64,000 nt of DNA. Origin: Ascidia mentula. Its lineage: Eukaryota > Chordata > Ascidiacea > Phlebobranchia > Ascidiidae. The position numbers and the translations under genes are program-made. The stretch is taken from positions 12,413,001-12,477,000 of the forward strand of contig OX387202.1 in assembly GCA_947561715.1 (NCBI GenBank), written 5' to 3'. The notes beneath the pieces are model-generated. The model ran no database searches and was not told the origin of the DNA. It saw nothing but the letters and a program-made list of their open reading frames with translations. Shown piece after piece: positions 1 to 11,400 of this stretch; positions within the stretch are counted from its first letter, which is position 1, and each line of letters opens with the position of its first letter.

Positions 1-226
1 TTTCGAGACAATTATTTGCCGTGCCGTTGATACTCGAAAACCGTCTTACCTCGAAAACTCAAAAAAAGTAATTATTTCTGCAGCAATTTCAAATACCGAT
101 TTCTTTGTGTACATTGATAAGTGCAAGGCCAACTAAACGTTCCTGCCCCATTAGCCTAAGCCAAGCGTGAAATTGGCGTGACCAAACTCGGACAACCCCC
201 TCATTTTTTTTCTAGATCCGCCACTG
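1..226. mobile_element. End of a CAGTGGCGGATC-type DNA transposon (cut by window edge)
   Basis: These bases match parts of the complete element at 45716-47067: the segment with ATTATTTGCCGT, the segment AAACGTTCCTGCCCCA, and the terminal GATCCGCCACTG. The element ends at about 226 and its other end is outside the window. It is a non-coding, internally deleted copy. Assignment to hAT-like elements rests on the 8-bp target duplication of the complete copy. Confidence 0.7.
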
Positions 227-291
227 TCTAAGAGATAGTTTCATGATGTATGTTTTCCTCACATAAAAAGTAATAGACCATTTTAGTAACA

Positions 292-1836
292 TTAGTTTAC
301 AGTATACTGTGCAGGTATCAAGCAAGCTACCTCTGGATGTGCGTCACGTTCCATTGAGGCTAATAGCGGTGGCATGGGAATATAAAGTGGAACTTCATAT
401 GTTGGTTTGGATTCAGGGATGAAATTTAAATATCTTGCTTCTTCATGTTTGGGAATTAATCTCCACAAGTGCTCGTCAACCTTGAGAAGTAAATTTTGAA
501 ATAAGTCAAAGACAAGATAACAGTAACATTGGTCACATGGTCACTGTTGTTTGCATTTGCATGTAGAGAAAGTACTGTAGTGCAAAAAAATGAGTGTTAA
601 ATTAACAGCAAAACTATAATGTGTTTTAAGGTATCATAAGAAATGGCTATGAAATACACAGTACATAGTTCTGACAGTGGCTTACAAACTAAAGGAAAGC
701 AGTAAAAACAAGTAAGTATATATATGCATAAATACACACTTATCAAACATTTAACCACTTCATTGCATATACTCTTATTAATTTGAATGCGCTTAAAAAT
801 TTGCCGTCGTAGCTCAATTCCCCACCTATTTGCCGAAAAAATACCCAATCTACTTGTTGCCATAATTGGTAACTGAAACATGCAGCTTTTAAGCACAAAA
901 ACTTATTTTACTTTGGATTACTCACAAATTTCATTTCCTTTTCATATCCTTCATTGTGGCCCTTTTCTGTCAAAATTCCCCAAGCATAACCACAATCCAC
1001 GTTCTAAAATTGAGTGCAAAATGATACATATAGAAAAGCAATGAAATTATAGCCCAGGCTGAAAAAAAAGTCGTGCGCTATATATCCACCGCGCATTTAT
1101 ATCCATATATCCACCGCTCACTTTTGCGTAAAATTTGCCAATAATCCGCGAAATATTAATGAGCTAAAACAAACTTTCCATTCTGGATTATAGCCATAAT
1201 CATAAAAACCAGGACATAGCCCAAATATCTAAAGCCATTTATAAAATTTCTGCAATGTAATACATATGTTTGTTAGAACAATCCACACTGACCTCTGACT
1301 CGTAATCAACAGAAACTCTTGTTACTTTCCAGAAATTCCATGGCTGTATCACATTCACAAACATTCGACCAATGCCCCAATGTGGAAGCTGGATAACAAA
1401 CATAATTTTAGCTTCTAGACAATTCTAAATTTTACAAAGAAACTGCAAGGCCAGTCTAAAGACATTGCTTTTCCGTTTTCCAGGTTTCTCTATATATCAA
1501 TATCTCTAACTCTAGCACCTACATGAACCCTGCAATTATGTGAAACCAATCCGACCAGGATGGTTTCCTACAAGCTACAACTAAGTTAATATTCAAGTAT
1601 TTCAAACCTGGTTTAAAATCTGGAACAACCTCTTTTCAGTTTTTCTTACGGTTTGTGCTTTTTCCGTCACCCAGTCACGTTGTGGCAACGCAAGAATTTC
1701 ACGTGGTGCGTGTTCATACTTTTTGCGAATGTATTCCTAAACAATTTACATTGGATTAAAATGACTTAAACTGAAAAATACGTTTACATTTTCTTACCAT
1801 CAACCGCCTTTCCACCGATATGCTTCTGCTTGCCAT
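292..1836 (-). CDS. MRPS34: Mitochondrial small ribosomal subunit protein mS34 (MRPS34 ortholog), five exons
   Basis: Structural protein of the mitochondrial 28S ribosomal subunit. Exons on the minus strand are 1836-1798, 1736-1608, 1388-1293, 1003-926 and 480-292. All are in phase 0 and give 176 residues ending at TAA 294-292. The protein shows the family's landmarks in order: RLFQILNQLPHWGIGR (human has a very similar LLQLLGRLPLFGLGR), WKVTRVSVDY, GYAWGILTEKG and HLWRLIPKHEE. I chose the exon 2 donor at 1607 over an earlier GTAAGA at 1649 because the longer exon restores the conserved VRKTEKRLFQIL stretch. The start is the first ATG, in a 13-codon first exon. The human protein is about 40 residues longer, mainly at the termini. 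No frameshift or stop is seen. The gene is divergent from the TDRD12-like gene. Confidence 0.88.
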
Positions 1837-2493
1837 TTTCGCTTTAAATTGTTAATGCCATGGGAATATTTCTGGTTTACAAATTTATAAATTAAGTTAG
1901 CTCAAGTCTGAAAAGTGATCACGTGTTTGCAAAAATTGGGTATTTACCTATCGGGAGTTTTTATAAATATAATTTTCTTTTGGGCATTCTTTTCCTAGCA
2001 AAAGTTAGGAAAACAAACATTGTGAAATCACCATTCAAAGTGATTATTATTTTTGATAAAAATGATATAATGTTTTGTCATAGAATGTGCAAATATGCTT
2101 GCTAGTTGATACATTTTATTTGGCGGTAATTTTCGTCTTCTGCAATAGTAAATCCCCCAAAAAACTATAGTTACAGCACATGCGTGGGACGAAATAATTC
2201 AGGTTTACAATTTGCAGCCCTTATTACGCAATAAATATCAAGAATAAAAAAGGCGGCAAACTCAACACGTGCATAAATGAACCCATGTTTATTTTTCTTT
2301 GTTCTGCAACTGTATGCTGTTAAACGTTATTATTTTATTCTACATCTATGTACCAGGTAACCAACTGCACAGAGGAAGTTCCATACAATGAAAATTCAAA
2401 TAAAAAATGTGAGCTTTTTTATATTGCTATTGCATATTGCTTTTTCCAAGATATTTTAACCTTAATACAGTGACTAATCCAAAATAGTAGGTA
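1837..2493. promoter_or_regulatory. Divergent intergenic region between MRPS34 and the TDRD12-like gene
   Basis: About 660 bases separate the MRPS34 start codon (minus) from the first recognisable coding exon of the TDRD12-like gene (plus), so both promoters probably lie here. I see no clear TATA box tied to a start. A short ATG TAC CAG followed by a GTAACC donor at 2349-2357 is one possible upstream coding exon for the plus-strand gene, but nothing proves it. Confidence 0.4.
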
Positions 2494-5400
2494 GTGTCTG
2501 TCAACATTTTTTGCTATGTACCTGTAATTAAATATATTGCAAAGGCAAGAAACCCATTTTGCTTCTGGGGAATCAAGGATGGATCAGGTTCAAGTCCAAG
2601 GTTTCTTGCTCTGCAGCGAGAAATTGATGATTATTTTGGAAACGACCAACTTTATAAATCTGTTTTAACAAACCCTGTTGCTGGAATGGTTAGTATCGAA
2701 TTAATACTTTTGTTGTGTGTTTCAGACTTACCCGCTCACTACGTAATTGCTACTCAATTTAATCTATTAGGCCTAAACGATAGTACTTAAAAAATGCTTC
2801 ACATATACTTTATCTTCATAAAACCTGTGGTATAACCAAATAGGCCTACTAAGATTAAGGCTTTGTAGTCACAAGAAAATTGCGCTTGTCTTGTTTACAA
2901 AAATATGCATACGTAAGGTTAGCCATCTACAACACATCCTCCATCAAAGTTGAATTTAGATTTATTTTAGAAATGTGTAGTCCATTATGAGGCAAAGTTG
3001 TGGCAAAGAGCTGTGGTGGAATCTGTTTTAGTTACGCCGTATGGTTGTAAAGTTCGTTGTTTTCTTGTGGATTTGCTAGAAGTACAACTGGTCGAATCAA
3101 ACAGGTACGTTTTCCCAGTTAAACTGTAGCTGCATGATCTGATATCCCTAAAAACACGTTTTTTATTCTTCAGGTTGTTCGTAAGTCCGTCATGGGTCTG
3201 GGATGAACCAACCCAAGGGCTCAAGTTTTCACTTTACGGAATCACACCAACATGCCTCTGGACAGACTATCATAAAGACGAAGTTGAAATTCGGTTTGTA
3301 TTTTCATTACAAATTCAAATGTGATTAGTCAAAACTTGACTTCAGCTGTTTTTTGTAAAATAGCACCAAGCTGGAATACAACAATTTAAAAATTCAAGAA
3401 TGTGTACTTTTATACTTTTGCAACGTCCACTTTTACTTTCTTTTAATTTTTATCAACCCTTTCAGATCTCATGAAACTAGATGGGATTCGTCAGCCACCA
3501 AATATTTCAAGGAACTTATTTACTTGGGTATGTTTTATGGACAAAACTTTGAATAAACATTGACAAAATTATGCCAAAGGCTGCCACCTTCTTTTAGGTT
3601 ATAATATTGCAGCATTTCTCAACCATTTTAAGGCTATTATTGGTTATGATTAATTAGAGAAAATTAACAGTCACTTTCAAATTTGCTGCATTGCCTTTGT
3701 GCTGGTTGCCATGTATTGTAAGAATAATGAGTGCATTTAGGACAAACCTTAAAAAGAAGGATGGTATTCCTTTTAAAAATATCCTTGTTGTAGCTGGCTC
3801 AAAAGGTTTGGTTGACATAGTATCGGTTGATGAAAATAAAGTACACCATGTCTACTTGTACCTTACCATGCCTAAGGTAAGTTTGTTTCAGACAGGTCTT
3901 AACATACTATCCAGTACCAGCTGTGGTGTTGGTCAAATCTTATTTGCCTACAGATGAACCCAGTTTCCATTGCTGACTTGTTGATCAACAAAAAGTTTGC
4001 TCTTCCAATCAGCGAGGCGCGTCCTGTTGCTACGGTTACTTCCCCTATTGTAAAAAGGTTAGACTTTGTGTGTATAACCTAACATATATAAGACCACTGC
4101 CACAAAATTGTTTCATTTACTGGTTTTTATTGCAGCCCAAAGTTTAACATTTCCCAGCAGTCTCTGGAAATGAGCAACAGTTTGGATAAACTCATGCAGG
4201 AGGTGAGTGTTGAAACTGTGCCTAGTTTTTGGCTTGAGGGTAACTGCTTATGTATGGTGTACTGCTGACTAGCTATATGTCAACTAAATCTCATAGTACG
4301 TTTGGGAAAGTAAAGCATGATTTATTCTCGCACAATTAGCAGCAAATAAGTGACCACAGTAATTGAATTAAAAGCATAAGAAGAATTACCAAGTTATCAA
4401 AAGGAAGAAAGTTGGTAGTTGAACAAGCGGTATTAAATGTGCCTGTACAAATTTTATCTGTCATCAAAACAAACCGTGTAAATGCAAGATGGGTTTACAT
4501 GTAAATTGTTGGTCAGAGATTGAGTGGTGCAATTTCTGGCTGCTAAATTTGTATTTTTTTGTTTTTTTTTGTTTTGCAACGATGAAATAGGATTAGTAGT
4601 GATTTATTTGCAAACCATTTTAAAAAAATAACTTAAATTTTAGGTATCTGACTGTCTAAACGACAGCGATTCAACAGGATCTAATCCCAGCCCAAAACGT
4701 CCGAACACAAGCCCATGCAGCAAAAATTTATCGAATTCTAAGGATGAAGTGGTTGCATCATCTATTGTGCATGACATGCCAGCCAGTTCAAAAGACCAAT
4801 CTCTTTTTACCTGTAATCTGTCAGCAATTCAATCGCACAACACAAACAGTTCATTTTCCACTATTCCTGCAGTACACAACAACGCAAAAAGTGCTCAACG
4901 TGCAAACAGCTTTGACAACAAAAAGTCCAAAAGCCATCTTAATGGTGTTGTTAAGGGCAGCACACTTAGTTCAATGGTGAATAACATTTCTCTTGATTCT
5001 GATCATACAGCTCAAAAATTGGAAATCAAAAACAGGAATGGATTTTGCGAAACAGGAGCTAATACACCCTCAAGGAATGTTTCAAACCCTGGTACTACTC
5101 CTGTGTCACCAGTGTTGCTTAACACCCTACATGAAATCTCCAAAATATCTGGTGGTGGTGAGCATGTGGTGACATACACTGTTGCCAACAAACAGGATAC
5201 AAAGAAGAAGTTTTTGTTGATCGAAAAACTGCTGGCAGAGGCTAAACAAGTGTTGGATGGTGAAGGGGAAGATGAAGTGAAACCCGTCGGTAACAGGAGC
5301 TTGACTATGGAGAAGGATAACTCAAACGAATTAGACATGTAAAATTTTGTTTTTAATATTTTAAAGTTTTTAATTGGTCAATGTTTTGACCTAATTGGTA

Positions 5401-8400
5401 GAGGAGGGCCAGTGTGTCCAGAGTTGTGAGTTTTTTATATCGCTATGACTTGTCAAGAAAAAGTGGCTCTGGTTCAGCTTGTCCACAATAATACCTTGAT
5501 ATTCATGTTTGCAGGTCAGCCTTTGCTGGTGGGGACACAAACAAAGATGAAAGAAGAGGTTTCAGACCATCTCTCGGGTAAAACAAAAATATTTTGACTT
5601 TTGTGGGAGTAAATCGTCATCATATCAATAAATTTCTGTGTGCTTTCATTGAAAAACATTTTCGAAAAGAATGAGTTTTTGACAGAACTTGCTTATCATG
5701 GAATATGTAATAAAGTCACTTGTGTATATTTTATTTGAGAAAATTGTTTTACAGATCTCCTCAACCTGATAAGAAGAGTGAATCAACTTTTAGTGTGAAT
5801 CATGCTCCATCCATGGTGACAAGAAACCACTGCAGTATTTTAGTGAAGGGATACAAACCACCCAATCCTTACCCACTATTCTGCAAAACTCCATTTCCAT
5901 CATTTATCACTGGCTTGCTGGAGGTTTGTTTCATTTCACTTACTTGTAAAATAATCCTTCCAATAGATTTATACTTGGTGTGCCACAAAAGTGCCGTGAA
6001 TATTTCCAAATGCACTGCAAGCAAATAGTTTGGAAAAAATTACCAGTATTCTTTGGTATTCTTTCGACTGTTTTTGCTCTAACATCTCATGTGCTCAGTT
6101 AAGCTTTGTAATCTCCAAGTTTAAAACCAACAACTTTGTGTATTTTTATCTCTAATTGTTTCATTCCCAAAAATCTTATTCTTCATCCTTTTAGAGCCTC
6201 AAATTTAGAGGGCCCACTCAAGTGCAAGCTCATGCTTGGCCCGCCATCATGGAGAAAAGAAACCTGGTGGCCCTTGCTCCATCAGGTGGTGGCAAAACTC
6301 TCGCATATGTTGCACCGCTTGTTTCTATGTTGTGTAAGCACAAAGCAGTGGCAAAAGATATTCAACCCAATCCCCTGGATCCCGAGTTGACGCACAGAAA
6401 AAATCCTGAAATTGTTGTTCTGTGTTCTTCTTGGAAGGATGTACAGGTGAGACACATTTTAAGAAACAGAGCTCATAAAGCCTTTTTTATTTATCCGGTA
6501 ATTCATTCATCTATAATTTAATTTTTCCATCGTTATTGTGAGGGAATTGTAAAGAGCTGAAATGCTACAATGTCTATATTCTCGAAATAACTTTGTTTGT
6601 GTGCTAAGGGCTAAGGCCTTTATAAGCATAATTATGTAATGTATGTAATACTACATCAAAACCCATTCTGGCTGAAAAACCATGGACATTTTATTGTGTA
6701 ACTTAGGAATCGCAAAAAAACAAACTGTTAGGACAAACTTTACCTTCAATTATTCTTGTTTGGTAGAGCGTCACCGATTGCTTTAAATCATTTTTGAACT
6801 GCTCCGACAAGCCAATGGAAAACCACCAAGTGGTAGGAATTTGTGGCGGTCCAGCAGTTGAAAGCAAGAGAGCAGTAGAGCTTGTGACAGGATGTAGAAT
6901 CCTTGTAGTTTCTCCTCACACTCTCATCAGAATTTGTCAAGCTAAATATATCTCCCTCAATAAGTTAGTATTTCTTGTGGTATTAGTATATCAACACAGT
7001 AAAACAAATTGTTAAAAATGCCCAAGTGTTAAAATATAAATGTATAATTGCTGTTATTCTGGCACTGCTCATTGAAACAGCAAAAGCCTTGTTGCATTTT
7101 TTTTCCAGAAGTGCTGAAGTTAGGAAAGACGTTAGGATGGCAGATGAAATACTACTATAAAATTAAAATATTTGTTCAAAAAAATTGATTTTGTTGCATT
7201 AAAATAATGTGTGCCTTAAACACATGTAAAATGATTTGTAGATTGGAGTACCTGGTGCTGGACAGCATGCATGTTCTTGTTGAAGAATTCACAGAAGAAG
7301 TCAGCAAAATAATGCAGATGTGGTCAATACAACTGTTTGATCCTGACCGCCCACCAATACACAGATATAAGCCAAAGGTCTGGATAAATTATGTTGTAAA
7401 TAAATTAAACACATATTGACAGTATGACAAATTTTGCAATTGTCAGTCTTTTTTTCACAATGGACTGACCGAAGTTGTATTGGGATGTTTTGTCATAGTG
7501 ACCAATGGGCATATTGTTAATTGCGGATTCCATTTTTTTAAATTTTATATACCATAGAAAAATTTGCGATTATTCTGGAAATAAGTATTATGTAAAAGCT
7601 TTTAAAAACCTTTACAATAACATTTTGGCATATAAAGCCTGAAACATTTTTTTTCGGGTGATCACAAAAATAGCCATACTTGTGTTAACTTAAAAGACTT
7701 TGTATAAAAGATATTTGGATTTGGTATTCAATGGACGAAGGGAATTAAGTCATTTATGGATGCTTACATGACCGACCCATTACTCTACATAAACCATCCC
7801 TTGGAGGCTGCTGTGTTTGGAAAGGTTAGAGATGCTTTTTATCGTTGTAAACATATAAGCACAGTTAAAAAAGTGTTGTTGTAGAAAGTATAATATGACC
7901 TACATGTTGACACCTGAAATGGTGCAACAACGTATGGATCAATAAATTTACCAACATTTTAAAATAATTTGCATGGTTGCAAAATGAGAGTTTAATATCA
8001 TAACCACATCTATGCAATATTACTGTGTTTTCTTGTTTATTTTATAAATTGCTTGCCTGAACCTACAATACATAGCAATAACAATACATACCAAACACAC
8101 AAGTCACCGAGTTGAATTACCTATTTTAAAACAATTTTCTGCACACAAACATTTCATAAAACATAACGATGCGACAGAATGTGTTGGCAAAAAACAGGTG
8201 CATCACACAGTTCATATCTGGAGCAGAGAAAAGAGCTTTGACTGTTTAGTTGAGCTTGTACAATCTGTAATTTCTAATCGAAACGGGGGAATTGGGATTT
8301 TTGTTCGTTTTGCGGCCACCATGAGGAAAATAATGGTTGCTCTTACTTGTGCAAGTATACACTGTGTGGGAGGTATGAGAAATGCTTATTTTTATCAACC

Positions 8401-11400
8401 AAGTTTAAATCAGAAATTAAATATGTACAATATTTTATTTTTTTTAATTGCACAAGCTGACATTTTGGTAAACCAAACCTTTTTTTCACATGAATCTGGC
8501 CCTTGTGAGTAGAAAGGTTGGAAAACACTTCAACCTACACACAACATTACAATAAAAGATAGGCTTCTATTTCAAGTGCTTTGATGGAATTTGGCCAAAA
8601 ATTGTCTTTGTACCATTAGAGGCAGATAAACAAGTTCATGTTTCAGTTGAAGGTGCTATGATGAGCGTTGAGACCCAAGACATTCAGAAACAGTTTCATG
8701 ACGAGGCGTCAACTGCACCAGTTTTAATTGTAACTGATGACGCACTGCAATTTCTTCCCATTGATAACATTGAAGTATAAATTAACAAGTAACATTCATT
8801 TTTCTCGATGACTTTAAATGAGTGTTTCAGATCTCCATTCATTTTGAACTTGCAAAAGACAAGTTTGTCTTTGGATTAAGACTTGGGTTCATGCAGTATT
8901 TCTACCAGATGCAAGACGAAAAGAAAAAGCCGCGGTATGTTGAATTATAATTGGCCAGCTTCTGTGCTTGTAATAGTATGATGTTTGCTTTTTGGTTGGT
9001 TTTTACTGGTTAATTTGAGTTAATATTCGTTGGTTAAAGTTATGGTTGTTTGGTGGAGTGGTTTATTTTAATTGGCAATTTATTAGTTTGCTGTAATGGT
9101 GGTTCTTAAACTGTGCGCCCTGATGACCTGGTATGTTGCTTTAAATTTGCAAAGGCTACAATTTCAATTGTTAGTTTGTATGGGGTAATGATTGTTTAAG
9201 GGTAATTTTATGACAAATTTTGCAAAGTTGTTATTTTCCAATACAGCTCCCACATTTTCCTGACCAACGAGAATATCGGTGAGGTGATGGGAGTCACAAA
9301 ACTTCTTCAACGCTTATCTCAACCAATTCCTCCACTCCTGCAAATACTTGCAAACAAGACCATCCAGGTAAATTCACTGTTCCCGCCAACTATAGGAAAC
9401 TAATAGTAAAACTGTTTCTCCAAAAATGTGCCTTTGGATTTGTTTTTAATTTTCCCGAATAGTTAATCATTTAAAGAAACACTGTGCAAGGGTGCGTCCA
9501 AAAATTTTTTTGTAGGGGGGTCGATTAGGATCCAAAACTCATTATTATGCATAATAGCGATTTTGGTCGCTAGACGAGGAAATAGCAGCGGCGCATGCGC
9601 TAGACAAATCACGCTAGTGATAAACGAGAACCAATCTTGACACAACCTTTTCGGCTGCGACTACGCCATTTTTTGGTATTATTTCTAGTTGGGATCACCA
9701 ATTCGCCCCCTTCTAAATCCCCTCTGATTTTGTGTTAACTCCAGACTTATTCCTTTGCCGTCATATGTAAAGTATATGGTATTGTTTACTTTACAGAGCG
9801 GAGAGGCGATTAAAGATCGCAAAGGTTTGTGTCCCTTCTTGAAAGCGTACGGAAACTGCCGAGACTCGTTGTCTTGTGTCCATAGACATTACGTCAACCA
9901 ACATCTTGACCTTCCGAACACAGACTTAAAGTTTGCCAAGGTTGGAAATATTGAATTTTTCATCTAGATGGAAAACAGTTCCGTGATGCTGTTAGCTCCG
10001 TTGATAGTATCATCGGTCACTTAACCGAAAGTGGTGGATGCTAAAAATATTAGGATGATTTTTTATCAGGCAACCTGACAATTGATAAGCAAAGTCTTTG
10101 CTTGGCTGTTTGGTTGGCAAAGTTGTCTGATAGTCACACCAGCTGCATTGGTGAGACCTTATAGGTCGAAACAGTGGCCATCTGTATGCAGCTTACACAC
10201 AACTTGACAATTGTAGCCCGCTTTTTAGTGATTGTCTTGGCGTTGCATTCATAATGTATGCAAGGGATCTGAACGCACTTTAATGTGGAAATCGACTGAC
10301 CAATTCAGACAGAGTCGTTTATTCTCTTTATAGCGATTATTTTTTATTAGACAAATCAACACTGTAACGCACAATATCCTGTTTGTGATTACAGGTGCCA
10401 ACAGATGGTTTCGTAAAATTCAAAGTCACGTGCGTGGTGAATGCGACTCTTTTCTACGGTCACGTGATTAAGTGCAACAGCCAGGAAGTGATGTCATCCA
10501 ACAAGTTCAACATTATATCGCAAAAAATGGATCAATATAGCAAGTAGGAAATCATTCGCGAGGATTTTTGAACACTATCTTATCTCACAAAATGTACGAT
10601 TGTATATGTGGGTCTTACTGCACGTTTTAATAATAAAAAACTCGTTTCGGAGTATTGTGATACGTACCGTGCTTAAAATACGCAGATCTGCAGACCACGA
10701 AAGGCTCTTGGGTTTGCCGAAGTTTGGGCAGGTTTTCGCCTTTCGATCTTCGGACACGTTCTACCGAGCTATTTTGAAAAAGCCCATTGGCCACCAGCGA
10801 ACGGGCGTAAGTGCTGTGAATTGTCCGGTTTGGCGTCAAATAATAAATAATCCCGCAAAAGTCTTATTAATAATTTTTATATCTTATCGTATCAATGATT
10901 GTTATATTTGCGCTTGGAACGTGGTTCAAGGACATTTTGAAAACAGAAGCTATAATGATTAGTGTAATGCAGAAAGTGCGCTTTAAAAAATCTTTTAAAT
11001 AACTGACTTAAGTGATATGGCCGGGTTTTCCAACTTGTTGGGGTTAGTAAAGATATGGCAACAACTTGATTTCGTGATCTTGTGCTATCATAAATCTTGT
11101 TTGTTGTGCAATTTATTTTTGTTTTCTGTTGCCGCCCACACTGATTGGGCGTATATATATATATATATATACATATATATTACAACCATTCGTAGGCGTC
11201 GATTTTTTACCGTTTTGTAAAATATTAAGGGTGACTTTTCCAGGTTTTAGCAACACGCAAAAAACATTTCGTCAGTCGTATCGCCCTAAACATCGGCAAA
11301 CGACGCAAATTTCGTTTCGTGTTACTTTGTTACGTAACAATCCACGAGACACTTGTGTTTGTCCTGATTGTGGCGGTGATAATACAGGTCTTGTGAAACT

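Noticed and set aside
1649..1736. Short version of MRPS34 exon 2 ending at the GTAAGA donor
   Set aside because: It keeps frame but deletes the conserved VRKTEKRLFQIL stretch that precedes LPHWGIGR in the family; the downstream donor at 1607 restores it.
11017..11220. Open frame spanning the TA microsatellite
   Set aside because: Its YIYIYI tail is microsatellite translation; the stretch lies in a TDRD12 intron.
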